64,000 nt of DNA from Hyphomicrobiales bacterium (GTDB lineage: Bacteria; Pseudomonadota; Alphaproteobacteria; Rhizobiales; Rhizobiaceae), in contig UBNQ01000003.1 in NCBI GenBank assembly GCA_900466875.1, positions 255,570 through 319,569 of the forward strand, in the 5' to 3' direction. A model generated the notes under the pieces. The model did not search any database. It was not told where the DNA came from and saw only the letters and a list, made by a program, of their open reading frames with translations. Both the position numbers and the translations under genes were made by a program. This document shows, in pieces, positions 28,461 through 36,811 of the stretch; the first letter of the stretch is position 1, and every line of letters starts with the position of its first letter.

Positions 28461-29087
28461 ATGACCGACGAAACCAAGAAAAACGGACCTGACGCAGCTT
28501 TCGCGGAACACGAGGCCGAAGCTGCAGTGTCCGCTTTTGACGGTGCCGCCGAAGAAAATGCTGCCGAAGTGGAGGCAGAGCCTGATCCGCTGGATGTGCT
28601 GAGAGCCGAAAATTCCGAACTGCGCGACCGCTTCCTGCGGCTTGCTGCCGAGATGGACAATCTGCGCCGCCGGACAGAACGCGACGTGAAGGACGCCAAG
28701 TCCTATGCCGTATCAGGCTTTGCGCGTGACATGCTGGCCGTGTCCGACAACCTGCGCCGCGCGCTCGATGCCGTTCCGGCCGATCAGCGCACTGGCGCCG
28801 ACGCCACGCTGACCACCCTTCTCGAAGGTGTGGAAATGACCGAGCGTTCGATGCTTTCGACACTCGAGCGCCACGGCGTGAAGAAGATCGACCCCGAAGG
28901 CGAGAAGTTCGATCCGAATTTCCATCAGGCAATGTTCGAAATCCCCAACCCGGCGGTTCCGAACAATACGGTCGTCCAAGTCGTGCAGGCGGGCTTTACC
29001 ATTGGCGACCGCGTTCTGCGCCCTGCCATGGTCGGCGTTTCCAAGGGTGGCCCCAAGGCCGAGGCTGGCGCAGCCGGCGACGCTTGA
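28461..29087 (+). CDS. grpE: Nucleotide exchange factor GrpE
   Basis: GrpE releases ADP from DnaK and acts as a thermosensor through its long helix. The 208 residues include an acidic, Ala/Glu-rich N-terminus (about 1-40), a coiled-coil helix ([32 protein letters not shown] in pieces, about 47-78) and the beta domain ([24 protein letters not shown] near 136-159, [23 protein letters not shown] near 173-195), which is the diagnostic motif. It follows hrcA; dnaK and dnaJ are not in the window. A strong hairpin follows the stop codon. Confidence 0.96.
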   Translation: MTDETKKNGPDAAFAEHEAEAAVSAFDGAAEENAAEVEAEPDPLDVLRAENSELRDRFLRLAAEMDNLRRRTERDVKDAKSYAVSGFARDMLAVSDNLRRALDAVPADQRTGADATLTTLLEGVEMTERSMLSTLERHGVKKIDPEGEKFDPNFHQAMFEIPNPAVPNNTVVQVVQAGFTIGDRVLRPAMVGVSKGGPKAEAGAAGDA

Positions 29088-29102
29088 TATCCGACATCTT
29101 CC

Positions 29103-29129
29103 CTGAAGAGGCGTAGCGCGCCTCTTCAG
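29103..29129. terminator. Shared hairpin terminator between grpE and the convergent small gene
   Basis: CTGAAGAGGCG at 29103-29113 and CGCCTCTTCAG at 29119-29129 form a perfect 11-bp stem with a five-base loop. It overlaps the stop codon of the 78-residue gene on the other strand. No long T-run, but position and symmetry suit a bidirectional terminator. Confidence 0.6.
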
Positions 29130-29362
29130 TGCGCCGTCTCCAGGGCCGAGCTTGCCAGGTTGCGGATGAGCTCCAGCTCCTGCTTCAAATGGACCCGCGT
29201 TCGCCGGTCCGTTTCCGCAAGCGCACCACCTTCTTCATCGGCAAGCGCGAAGATAATGTCGAGTTCATCCAGCAGACCGGGATCCTTGATGGCCAGCAGG
29301 GTGATGACGGCTTTCAGCAGCCTGTCATTCGCCGCGATCCGAGCACGCGCTTCGTCGTTCAT
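29126..29362 (-). CDS. Small conserved-looking protein of unknown function, 78 residues
   Basis: I do not recognise this protein. It begins MNDEARARIAANDRLLKAVI and is predicted almost wholly helical, with an acidic middle (DELDIIFALADEEGGALAE) and an amphipathic end (LKQELELIRNLASSALETAH). A strong ribosome binding site, GGAGGAA, lies just before the ATG at 29362, which supports real translation. An upstream open extension of the frame lacks such a site. It is convergent with grpE and 304 bases from the dnaA stop on the same strand, separated by the dnaA terminator, so it must have its own promoter. Confidence 0.65.
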   Translation of the reverse strand: MNDEARARIAANDRLLKAVITLLAIKDPGLLDELDIIFALADEEGGALAETDRRTRVHLKQELELIRNLASSALETAH

Positions 29363-29665
29363 GGTCTTCCTCCGGAATATTCGAGAAGAGATGTAGCGCC
29401 TTTTCCCAAAACAAAGGGGGAGGACGAGATGTTTCGAAAGAATTGCTGCAATCAAACAGCCGCCAATACTGTGGCGACACTCTTAAGCAGCTGCAGCCAA
29501 TGCTATCGACCCGCCAGGGTTGTTCGACCGCTCGCGCTTGATGCGGATACAGGACATCACCAACTGGCATTCCGCTGCCCGCGCGCCCCTCCTCCCTTCC
29601 AATAGAAAATGGGCCGTTCCTTGCAGAACGACCCATTCAGTCTTCGAACCGGGATTAGCCGGTAA
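29363..29665. other. 303-base gap between the small gene and dnaA
   Basis: The dnaA terminator hairpin lies at 29608-29637 on the dnaA side. The rest should hold the promoter of the 78-residue gene. I see no convincing open frame or other structure. Confidence 0.6.
29601..29637 (-). terminator. Rho-independent terminator of dnaA
   Basis: AATGGGCCGTTC at 29608-29619 pairs with GAACGACCCATT at 29626-29637 (11 of 12 positions), with a six-base loop. In the dnaA direction the stem is followed by TTTTCTATT. It lies 28 bases after the dnaA stop. Confidence 0.8.
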
Positions 29666-31240
29666 TCAGGCGTTGTTTTCGTTGATCAGTCGCTTCAGAA
29701 GCTCGACCTCGTGGCCAAGCTTGCTGTCGTCGCCGATCAGCTCCTCGATCTTGCGAACGGCGTGAAGAACGGTCGTGTGATCGCGTCCGCCAAAACGACG
29801 GCCGATTTCCGGGAAGGAACGCGGAGTCATGGTCTTTGCGAGATACATGGCGATCTGACGCGGCTTGACGATGACGCGCGTACGGCGGTTCGACACCAGT
29901 TCCTGACGCGACACATTGTAGTGGCGGGCGACGATGCGCTGGATATCCTCGATACGGACACGCCTTGCCTCGCCGGCACCGACGAGATGGGCCAGAAGCT
30001 CATCAACGCGTTCGATGGAGAGCGAAGGCTCGAAGGAGCGACGGAACAGGAGCTGATTGAAGGCACCTTCCAGTTCACGGCCGCTGCTGGCGACGTTGCG
30101 GGCAACGTGGCTGAGGATTTCGGCTGGGATATCGAGCGACGGATCATCCTGCTTGGCTGCGCGCAGGCGGCCCTTCAGCATTTCCAGGCGCATTTCGTAT
30201 TCCGGAGATTCCAGCTCGATGGCAACGCCACCCTGGAGACGCGAACGAACGCGCGGATCGAGCGATTCCAGCTCCCAGGGCGCACGGTCAGCAGCGACCA
30301 CGACCTGCTTGGCGCTGTCGAGCAGCATATTGAGCAGGTGGCAGAATTCGTTCTGGATCATCTTGCCCTGCAGGAACTGCATGTCGTCGATGATCAGCAG
30401 ATCGATGTTGCGCAGGCTGTCCTTCAGCGTCAGGGCGTCGTTGTCACGGATCGCGGTCGCGAAACGCCACATGAAATATTCCGCCGTCAGATACACGACG
30501 CGCGGGTTGCGGTTGCTGCCGACTGCAGCATTGGCGATCGCCTGCAGAAGGTGGGTCTTGCCGAGACCGACATTCGAATGAATGAAGAGCGGGTTGAAGC
30601 GCACGGCGCCTGCGCCGGCTTCCGCAATCGTCTTTGCGGCGGCAAGCGCCACGCGGTTGGACGAACCTTCGATATAGGTCTCGAACGTATAACGGCTATC
30701 GAGCGGAGATCCGAACAGCGGACCGGACTGGTTGCTGCGCGTGGCAGCCGGTGCAGCCGCCATCGACGACGGGAAAGCCGCGATCTTGCCGATCTCACGC
30801 GGCTGCGAAGCGCGATTGAAACCGGTGGTGACGTTGCTTTCCACGGGCGCGGGCCGCTGTTCCACAGCGCCCGAAGTCTTCACGGCCCGGCTTGCGCTGC
30901 GGACCAGGATTTCCACCTTGAGGATTTCCTTGTCTTCGTCCCGGAAGATGGCCTCGATCTGGTCGAGATAACGGTTGTTGATCCAGGATTTCAGAAATGT
31001 CGTCGGAACGGTGAGCCTGACGACGCTCTTGGATACAGAATGAAGCTTAAGACGCGCAAACCAACTTGCATAAACATCCTGACCGACCTGTGCCTTCAAC
31101 CGCGCACTGAACCGCTCGAAAAGAGCATCATGCTGCATTTCCGCTGTTTCCCCTGCCGCTTGGGAGCAAACTGAATCGAACCCCTGTCGCGCGCGGTCGC
31201 TATCATTAGGTACCCGTGCCGATACGGTATTCATCTGCAT
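29666..31240 (-). CDS. dnaA: Chromosomal replication initiator protein DnaA
   Basis: DnaA binds oriC, opens the DNA and loads the helicase. The 524 residues have the standard four domains: domain I ([23 protein letters not shown], near residues 40-62), a flexible Ala/Pro/Ser-rich domain II (about 130-190), the AAA+ domain with Walker [12 protein letters not shown] near 225 and Walker [14 protein letters not shown] near 285, and the C-terminal DNA-binding domain ending in [19 protein letters not shown] (about 490-508). The ATG at 31240 with AGAAGG eleven bases upstream is preferred to the frame opening at 31306. It follows rpsT after an unusually long gap. It has its own terminator. Confidence 0.96.
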   Translation of the reverse strand: MQMNTVSARVPNDSDRARQGFDSVCSQAAGETAEMQHDALFERFSARLKAQVGQDVYASWFARLKLHSVSKSVVRLTVPTTFLKSWINNRYLDQIEAIFRDEDKEILKVEILVRSASRAVKTSGAVEQRPAPVESNVTTGFNRASQPREIGKIAAFPSSMAAAPAATRSNQSGPLFGSPLDSRYTFETYIEGSSNRVALAAAKTIAEAGAGAVRFNPLFIHSNVGLGKTHLLQAIANAAVGSNRNPRVVYLTAEYFMWRFATAIRDNDALTLKDSLRNIDLLIIDDMQFLQGKMIQNEFCHLLNMLLDSAKQVVVAADRAPWELESLDPRVRSRLQGGVAIELESPEYEMRLEMLKGRLRAAKQDDPSLDIPAEILSHVARNVASSGRELEGAFNQLLFRRSFEPSLSIERVDELLAHLVGAGEARRVRIEDIQRIVARHYNVSRQELVSNRRTRVIVKPRQIAMYLAKTMTPRSFPEIGRRFGGRDHTTVLHAVRKIEELIGDDSKLGHEVELLKRLINENNA

Positions 31241-31785
31241 TAATTTGCCGCCTTCTGAATGGAAGCCCGGCGAACTTATTTCGCCGAACAAAATCGTAAA
31301 TTTCACTGAAGCCTTTCCCGCAAAGGAAAGACCTTAATTCGTCCCCTTAATTTTCCCAGCTTCATCCGCCAGAACGAAGCTCATCTTCCGGTCCGCCTCG
31401 TTCAGGCCGGTCGATACGGGTTTCCCATGACGTCCCATCCTCGTACGAGACATCATTGGTGCATGTCGGCCCACAGATCGCAAAGACGGCCTGCGGGCAC
31501 AAAAGGACTGCGGCCGGAAAGCATACACTTTTCGGTTTGCAACCCTAAGTTTATGGAAAACGGGAGTTCTTGTCCCGCAGCAAAGAGCATGAAACATCCG
31601 CGACCTTCTCTTGATCGAGACTGTCAACGGAAGCTCCTGAAGTTGTCCCCGAGCCCCTTGCTGGAAGCCATTTAGGCAGGATCACCTGGCAAGATCAACA
31701 GCGTTTTTTACCCAAAATTAAGCGCCGGGCGTTGACTCTTGGCGCGTGATTTGAATGTCGCAGGGGCCTGCGAAAAGAATCGCTG

Positions 31786-31804
31786 TTGAATCAATGGGAT
31801 TCAA
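31786..31804. promoter_or_regulatory. TTGAATC-N5-GATTCAA palindrome upstream of dnaA
   Basis: A perfect seven-base inverted repeat with a five-base centre. Its right half is part of GATTCAAAT, which recurs at 31828-31836, exactly 30 bases further, about three helical turns. The arrangement suggests cooperative protein binding just downstream of the predicted promoter. Confidence 0.4.
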
Positions 31805-31859
31805 ATTCGGCCAGCTACAACCATCGCGATTCAAATGAAAAATAAAAAAACGCTTGACT

Positions 31860-31888
31860 CTATTTTGACCCCAAAGGCCCTCGGTCAA
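31860..31888 (-). promoter_or_regulatory. Predicted promoter directed toward dnaA
   Basis: On the minus strand TTGACC (31888-31883) and AAATAG (31865-31860) are spaced by 17 bases. Initiation near 31852 would give a dnaA leader of about 610 bases. Other promoters closer to dnaA are possible. Confidence 0.4.
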
Positions 31889-31942
31889 ATGAAGGCAAAA
31901 GTGAAGCTATTGCTCGTAAGTCTCTAATAAACCTGCATTTTT

Positions 31943-31962
31943 CGTGTCACGCATATGACACG
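31943..31962. promoter_or_regulatory. CGTGTCA-N6-TGACACG palindrome
   Basis: A perfect seven-base inverted repeat about 55 bases upstream of the predicted dnaA-direction -35 box and about 100 bases past the rpsT stop. It has the size and symmetry of a dimeric regulator site; the factor is unknown. Confidence 0.4.
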
Positions 31963-32009
31963 AAACCGTTATTGAGCCGGACAACGAGTGATTGAAACCG
32001 CCGAATCGC

Positions 32010-32035
32010 AGAAAGCCCAGTCGTTAGACCAGGCT
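32010..32035 (-). terminator. Probable rpsT terminator
   Basis: In the minus direction AGCCTGGTC and GACTGGGCT form a nine-pair stem (two G-U pairs) with a four-base loop, followed by TTTC. It lies 30 bases after the rpsT stop. The short T-run makes it moderately efficient at best. Confidence 0.5.
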
Positions 32036-32064
32036 CTCTTAAAACTTTGATATTGATAGCCGGC

Positions 32065-32331
32065 TTAGGCGGAAAGTGCCTTCACGCGAGCAGCAAGACG
32101 GGACACCTTGCGGGATGCCGTGTTGCTGTGAAGGACGCCCCGGGTAGCGGCGCGAGCGATCTCAGGCTGAGCCGCCTTGAGTGCGTCAGCAGCAACAGCG
32201 ACGTCACCGGTTGCGATCGCTTCTTCAACCTTACGGATGAAGCCACGAACGCGCGAACGGCGAGCCTTGTTGACTGCAGTGCGGCGAGCGATCTTGCGGG
32301 TCGCTTTTTTCGCCGAAGTTGTATTGGCCAT
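32065..32331 (-). CDS. rpsT: 30S ribosomal protein S20
   Basis: S20 binds 16S rRNA in the lower body of the small subunit and is an early assembly protein. The 88 residues begin [20 protein letters not shown] and are very basic and helical, with [46 protein letters not shown] in pieces as the family pattern. The family start motif MAN-(T/H)-S-A-K-K fixes the ATG at 32331, not the earlier in-frame start at 32367. It has its own excellent promoter and precedes dnaA, the usual order in rhizobia. Confidence 0.97.
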   Translation of the reverse strand: MANTTSAKKATRKIARRTAVNKARRSRVRGFIRKVEEAIATGDVAVAADALKAAQPEIARAATRGVLHSNTASRKVSRLAARVKALSA

Positions 32332-32453
32332 TTCATGCCTCTCTACGAATTCGAACCAACACTCCACCGTTGCCGCTGGTCCTGCGACCCATCATCCAGC
32401 AATTCGGGAGCAATAGAGGAAGCCGCATAAAGGCTTTCCCAACTGTGGGCGGG

Positions 32454-32482
32454 CATATAGCGGGAATACCCGCCCCAGTCAA
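32454..32482 (-). promoter_or_regulatory. Strong predicted rpsT promoter
   Basis: On the minus strand TTGACT (32482-32477) and TATATG (32459-32454) are exactly 17 bases apart. The spacer contains a perfect GCGGG-AATA-CCCGC inverted repeat at 32460-32473. Transcription would start about 115 bases before the rpsT ATG, leaving room for the autoregulatory leader common in ribosomal protein genes. Confidence 0.65.
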
Positions 32483-32498
32483 CGCGCTTTTTGAGCAG

Positions 32499-33284
32499 CT
32501 ACCGGTTGGAAAAGGCGGGTTTGCGCTTTTCGACAAAGGCAGCCATGCCTTCCTTCTGGTCGGCGGTCGCAAACAGCGACTGGAATATACGGCGCTCGAA
32601 GCGCAGTCCCTCGGCAAGTGTGGCCTCAAAAGACCGGTTGACGGCTTCCTTTGCCATCAGCGTCGCGGCGCGCGGGAAGCCGGCAATTTTGTCTGCCGCG
32701 GCCATAACTTCGTCCATGAGTTTTTCGGCTTCCACCACACGCGATACGAGTCCCGCGCGCTCGGCCTCCGCCGCATCCATCATCCGGCCTGTCAGGACCA
32801 TATCCATTGCCTTCGCCTTGCCGACGGCGCGGGTGAGGCGCTGAGAGCCGCCCATGCCCGGAATGACGCCGAGCGTGATCTCCGGCTGGCCGAACCTTGC
32901 CGTGTCCGAGGCGATGATGAAATCGCACATCATGGCAAGCTCGCAGCCTCCCCCGAGGGCAAAACCCGAGACGGCAGCGATCAGCGGCTTGCGGAAGGCC
33001 GCAACGGCATCCCAGCCGGAGATGAAATCGCCGAGATAGGCATCGACGAATTCGAGCGACTGCATTTCCTTGATGTCTGCACCGGCGGCAAACGCCTTTT
33101 CCGATCCGGCAAGGACCACAACGGCAACATTGTCGTCCTTGTCATAGGCGTTCAGTGCCGCCGTCAGTTCGGTCATGACGACCGAGTTCAATGCGTTGAG
33201 CGCCTTGGGGCGGTTCAGCGTGATGATTGCCACCGCGCCACGGGTTTCGGTCAATATCGTCTCGAAGTCGGCTGTCAGTGTCAC
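32499..33284 (-). CDS. Enoyl-CoA hydratase
   Basis: The enzyme hydrates 2-trans-enoyl-CoA in fatty-acid beta-oxidation. The 261 residues start with GTG at 33284, which follows GGGAGGAGA, and match crotonase-family length; the frame stays open further upstream into mutM, but that part is out of family. Visible motifs are [14 protein letters not shown] (oxyanion loop), [21 protein letters not shown] with the first catalytic Glu, and [21 protein letters not shown] with the second. It lies 28 bases after mutM on the same strand and 167 bases before rpsT, a conserved rhizobial order (mutM-enoyl-CoA hydratase-rpsT-dnaA). Confidence 0.93.
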   Translation of the reverse strand: MTLTADFETILTETRGAVAIITLNRPKALNALNSVVMTELTAALNAYDKDDNVAVVVLAGSEKAFAAGADIKEMQSLEFVDAYLGDFISGWDAVAAFRKPLIAAVSGFALGGGCELAMMCDFIIASDTARFGQPEITLGVIPGMGGSQRLTRAVGKAKAMDMVLTGRMMDAAEAERAGLVSRVVEAEKLMDEVMAAADKIAGFPRAATLMAKEAVNRSFEATLAEGLRFERRIFQSLFATADQKEGMAAFVEKRKPAFSNR

Positions 33285-33312
33285 CGGGCTCTCCTCCCAA
33301 ATCTTCGGCGGG

Positions 33313-34191
33313 TCATTTCTGGCAGACCGGGCAATAGAAGGTCGACCGGCCGGATTGCGTGATGCGGGCGACGGTACCGTTGCAGCCGGGCATGCGGCAA
33401 GCCCCGCCCTCGCGATCGTAGACCGAGAAGGAATGCTGGAAATAACCGAGCGACCCATCGGTCTGAATGTGGTCGCGCAGGGACGATCCACCGGCCGCGA
33501 TCGCATCGGCGATGACGGCGCGGATTGCTTCCGTCAACGCCAGAAGCTCCTTTTTCGGCTTTCCCTTAGGTGTCACCAGCGTGCCCGACTGACGCTTCGG
33601 CGAGAGATGCGATCGCCACAGCGCTTCGCAAACATAGATATTGCCGAGGCCGGCGATCACCGTCTGGTCGAGCAACGCGCCCTTGAGCGGCTGGCTCTTG
33701 CCGTTCAGGCGCACGGCCAAATAATCGGCATCGAGCGCATTGCCGGTCGGCTCTGGCCCCAGTTCGGCAAAGGCCGGATAAAGATCGAGTTCGCTGCGCT
33801 TCCACAGATGCATGAAACCGAAGCGCCGCGGATCATTATAGATGACTTTCTGTTGGCTGCGGTCACGCTCGACATGGAAGATAACATGGTCATGTTTGAC
33901 GTCTTTCGAACGCGCGTGATGAAAGTCGCCTTGAACGACGTCCTCGACGCGGAACGAACCCGACATGCCGAGATGGCTGATCAAGGTCAGGTCGTCTTCC
34001 AGATCGACCAGCAGATATTTCGCACGCCGGCCGAGCGAGATGATGCGGCGACCGGCAACCCGTTCGGCGAAGGCTTGCGGAAACGGAAAACGCAGATCCG
34101 GGCGGTTCAGCTCAAGCCGCGTCACGAGCGCGCCTTCCATGACGGGAGCAAGCCCCCTTCTGACGGTCTCGACCTCTGGCAATTCGGGCAT
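33313..34191 (-). CDS. mutM: Formamidopyrimidine-DNA glycosylase (Fpg/MutM)
   Basis: MutM removes 8-oxoguanine and formamidopyrimidines and cuts the abasic site (beta/delta elimination). The 292 residues begin [14 protein letters not shown], where Pro2 is the nucleophile and Glu3 and Glu6 are conserved. The helix-two-turn-helix lies near [19 protein letters not shown] (about residues 178-197) and the C-terminal zinc finger has four Cys in [11 protein letters not shown]...FYCPVCQK. All catalytic positions are present. It is divergent from ubiE. Confidence 0.97.
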   Translation of the reverse strand: MPELPEVETVRRGLAPVMEGALVTRLELNRPDLRFPFPQAFAERVAGRRIISLGRRAKYLLVDLEDDLTLISHLGMSGSFRVEDVVQGDFHHARSKDVKHDHVIFHVERDRSQQKVIYNDPRRFGFMHLWKRSELDLYPAFAELGPEPTGNALDADYLAVRLNGKSQPLKGALLDQTVIAGLGNIYVCEALWRSHLSPKRQSGTLVTPKGKPKKELLALTEAIRAVIADAIAAGGSSLRDHIQTDGSLGYFQHSFSVYDREGGACRMPGCNGTVARITQSGRSTFYCPVCQK

Positions 34192-34342
34192 GGATACCTA
34201 ACTTCCTGTTTCAACAACCGCGCCGGTGATCTATAGACCGGACGGACAATTGATTTACCGACCGGGCCATCCACCACATAGCGATCCATAATCCGTTTCG
34301 CTACCATCGGAGACCCAAGGACAAGACGTTAAGGAGCAATCG

Positions 34343-35119
34343 ATGACCGAAGCCCGAACCGGCGCCCAAGGTGGCATGGAAACCTCCTATGGCTTCCGCC
34401 AGGTGGCCGACGGAGAGAAGCAGGGCCTGGTCAACGACGTCTTCCACAAGGTGGCCAAGCGCTACGATATCATGAACGACGTGATGTCGGCCGGCATGCA
34501 CCGCGTGTGGAAGGATGCGATGATCGCGGCGCTGAGCCCGCGCAAGGAAGAAGGCTACAAAACACTCGACGTGGCCGGCGGCACAGGCGACGTCGCCTTC
34601 CGCATCGTGGAGGCTTCCGGCCGCAAGGCGCATACGACGGTGCTCGACATCAACGGCTCGATGCTGGGCGTCGGCGCCGAACGCGCCGCCAAGAAGAAGC
34701 TTTCCGGCAACCTGGATTTCATCGAGGCCAATGCGGAATCGCTGCCCTTCGAGAACAATTCCTTCGACGCCTATACGGTCGCCTTCGGCATCCGCAACGT
34801 GCCGCGCATCGACGTGGCGCTGTCGGAAGCCCATCGTGTGCTGAAGCGCGGCGGACGCCTTCTGGTGCTGGAGTTTTCCGAAGTCGAGATGCCGTTGCTC
34901 GACAAGTTCTATGAAGAGTGGTCGTTCAGAGCGATCCCGCAATTCGGCAGGATGATTACCGGCGATGCCGAGCCCTACCAGTATCTGGTGGAATCGATCC
35001 GGAAATTCCCCAACCAGGAGAATTTCGCCACGATGATCCGCACTGCCGGTTTTTCGCGCGTAACCTATACGAACTACACCGGCGGCATCGCCGCGCTGCA
35101 TTCCGGCTGGAAGCTTTGA
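34343..35119 (+). CDS. ubiE: Ubiquinone/menaquinone C-methyltransferase UbiE
   Basis: UbiE methylates carbon 2 of the benzoquinol ring in ubiquinone synthesis. The 258 residues include [43 protein letters not shown] (in pieces, about residues 15-58) and [14 protein letters not shown] (SAM motif I, near 75), then [30 protein letters not shown], with the D-V-A-G-G-T-G-D signature specific to UbiE. AAGGAG at about eight bases before the ATG supports the start. It is followed by ubiB after four bases, forming a ubiquinone operon conserved in many proteobacteria. Confidence 0.96.
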   Translation: MTEARTGAQGGMETSYGFRQVADGEKQGLVNDVFHKVAKRYDIMNDVMSAGMHRVWKDAMIAALSPRKEEGYKTLDVAGGTGDVAFRIVEASGRKAHTTVLDINGSMLGVGAERAAKKKLSGNLDFIEANAESLPFENNSFDAYTVAFGIRNVPRIDVALSEAHRVLKRGGRLLVLEFSEVEMPLLDKFYEEWSFRAIPQFGRMITGDAEPYQYLVESIRKFPNQENFATMIRTAGFSRVTYTNYTGGIAALHSGWKL

Positions 35120-35123
35120 GCGC

Positions 35124-36683
35124 ATGAGCACGATTGGCGCCTATTTCCGGCTCGCCCGTGTCGGCTGGGTCCTTGTCCGCGAAGGTGTGGTGTCCGCGCT
35201 TCCGACCGAGGACATGCCGCCGGCTGTCGGCTTCGTCAAATCGATGCTGGAACCGCTGGCCCGTTTTCGTGCCAAGAAGCAGGCGCGCAGCGAAAGGCTC
35301 ACGCGGGCCGTCGATCGGCTCGGACCCTCCTATGTCAAGATCGGACAGTTCCTTGCCACGCGCCCGGATGTCGTCGGCGTCGACTGGGCGGTGGACCTTG
35401 CCATGCTGCAGGACCGGATGGCGTTTTTCCCGACGGAAGCCGCCAAGAATGCGATCCAGACCTCGCTCGGCCGGCCGATTGCGGACCTTTACACCTCCTT
35501 CGAGGAACCGATCGCCGCTGCTTCCATCGCCCAGGTTCATCCGGCCATCGTCAACGGCAAAAAGGTGGCCGTGAAGGTGGTGCGCCCCGGCGTGCGCCAG
35601 CGTTTCGCCCATGACATCGAGGGCATGTATGTGGTCGCCCGCATGCAGGAGCGCCTCATGCCGTCGAGCCGGCGCCTGAGGCCGATCGAGGTGACGCGGA
35701 CGCTCGAGCAGACGACCAAGATGGAAATGGACCTGCGTCTCGAGGCCGCGGCCCTTTCGGAGATTGCCGAAAACACCAAGGATGATCCGGGCTTTCGGGT
35801 TCCGACCGTGGATTGGGAACGGACCGGCCGCGACGTCATCACCATGGAGTGGATCGATGGCGTCAAGATGAACGATGTCGAGGCGCTGCGGGCTGCCGGG
35901 CATAATCTGGAAAAGCTTGCCGAAGTGCTGATCCAGTCCTTCCTCAGGCACACGTTGCGCGACGGCTTTTTCCATGCCGACATGCATCCCGGCAACCTGT
36001 TCGTCGAGGCAAGCGGCACGATCGTTGCGGTCGACATGGGGATCACCGGGCGGCTGGGAAAGAAGGAGCGACGGTTCCTCGCCGAAATCCTGTTCGGTTT
36101 CATCACGCGCGACTACATGCGCGTCGCCGAAGTGCATTTCGAGGCCGGTTACGTGCCCCGTCATCACGATGTGGCAGCCTTTGCCCAGGCCATCCGTGCG
36201 ATAGGCGAGCCGATCCACGGCCAGCCGGCCGAGACGATTTCGATGGCCCGGCTTCTGGCGCTGCTGTTTGAGGTGACCGACCTTTTCGAAATGCAGACCC
36301 GGCCGGAACTGATCCTGCTGCAGAAGACGATGGTGGTGGTCGAAGGCGTGTCGCGCATGCTCAACCCCCGCTTCAACATGTGGAAGGCGTCCGAGCCCGT
36401 CGTTGGAGACTGGATCCGTGACAATCTGGGGCCGAAACGTGTGGTCGCGGATGTCAAGGACGGCCTGAAGGCGATCGTGAAGCTTGCCGAAGCCGCCCCC
36501 GAGATCGCCGCGCAGACGGGCAAGTTCCATCAGGAACTAATCCACATGAGCGAAAACGGTCTGCGTTTCGATCCTGAGACGGCTGAGGCAATCGGAAAGT
36601 CCGAGGCGCGGCACAGTCGCTATGGCCGACTGGCACTCTGGGTGATTGCAGCAGCGCTGGTCTATATCGCCGTCACGCTCTGA
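35124..36683 (+). CDS. ubiB: UbiB protein kinase-like ATPase for ubiquinone synthesis
   Basis: UbiB/ABC1-family proteins support ubiquinone biosynthesis, probably by ATPase-driven movement of lipid intermediates. The 519 residues show the family KxGQ motif (YVKIGQFLATRPDVV near residue 72), the Ala-rich nucleotide loop AAASIAQVHPA near 133, KVVRPGVRQRF near 152, the catalytic-loop-like HADMHPGNLFVE near 288 and VDMGITGRL near 308 in place of DFG. One or two membrane helices are at the extreme C-terminus (LALWVIAAALVYIAVTL), typical of UbiB. It is the second gene of the ubiE-ubiB pair; coaBC, which often follows in this group, is 7 kb away here. Confidence 0.94.
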   Translation: MSTIGAYFRLARVGWVLVREGVVSALPTEDMPPAVGFVKSMLEPLARFRAKKQARSERLTRAVDRLGPSYVKIGQFLATRPDVVGVDWAVDLAMLQDRMAFFPTEAAKNAIQTSLGRPIADLYTSFEEPIAAASIAQVHPAIVNGKKVAVKVVRPGVRQRFAHDIEGMYVVARMQERLMPSSRRLRPIEVTRTLEQTTKMEMDLRLEAAALSEIAENTKDDPGFRVPTVDWERTGRDVITMEWIDGVKMNDVEALRAAGHNLEKLAEVLIQSFLRHTLRDGFFHADMHPGNLFVEASGTIVAVDMGITGRLGKKERRFLAEILFGFITRDYMRVAEVHFEAGYVPRHHDVAAFAQAIRAIGEPIHGQPAETISMARLLALLFEVTDLFEMQTRPELILLQKTMVVVEGVSRMLNPRFNMWKASEPVVGDWIRDNLGPKRVVADVKDGLKAIVKLAEAAPEIAAQTGKFHQELIHMSENGLRFDPETAEAIGKSEARHSRYGRLALWVIAAALVYIAVTL

Positions 36684-36751
36684 CGGCGTTTAACGCGACA
36701 TAACCCTTCGCATTTCGGGATATCCCTCAGCCGCTCATCTCCTTGGTTTCA

Positions 36752-36803
36752 GCGCAATTCCGGACGCAAAACCGGTATCCACTTTAGCTGGAATTGCTTT
36801 AGT
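36752..36803. repeat. Rhizobial intergenic palindrome, copy 1
   Basis: GCAATTCC at 36754-36761 and GGAATTGC at 36790-36797 flank a conserved-looking core (GGACGCAAAACCGGTATCCACTT in pieces). The same unit occurs again at 51485-51534. Elements of this kind are scattered through rhizobial genomes between genes. It lies 9 bases before the lyase start. Confidence 0.7.
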
Positions 36804-36811
36804 GTGGGACC

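Larger units (their letters stand above)
31241..32064. other. 824-base non-coding region between rpsT and dnaA
   Basis: I find no credible protein gene here. The half near rpsT is AT-rich for this genome and structured: a TTGAATC-N5-GATTCAA palindrome (31786-31804), a further ATTCAAAT copy at 31829-31836 and an inverted one at 31749-31756, a CGCAGG-GG-CCTGCG hairpin (31759-31772), a CGTGTCA-N6-TGACACG palindrome (31943-31962), and a good dnaA-direction promoter. I see no cluster of the standard DnaA box (TTATCCACA), so there is no direct evidence that it is the origin. It is probably a long dnaA control region and leader. Confidence 0.6.

Noticed and set aside
29711..31174. A 487-codon plus-strand open frame opposite dnaA
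   Set aside because: Antisense shadow of dnaA with repetitive Asp/Arg/Gln-rich sequence and no start signal.
31334..31675. Short open frames on both strands upstream of dnaA
   Set aside because: No ribosome binding sites, no family resemblance, and Cys/Arg/Ser-rich composition typical of random frames.
31241..32064. The dnaA-rpsT gap as the replication origin
   Set aside because: No cluster of TTATCCACA-type boxes was found by eye, and in rhizobia the origin is usually elsewhere, near hemE. Strand-skew or box scanning would be decisive.
36689..36704. TTAA-N7-TAAC between ubiB and the lyase as a CtrA box
   Set aside because: One half-site is imperfect and no gene nearby suggests cell-cycle control; weaker than the exact match at 13971.
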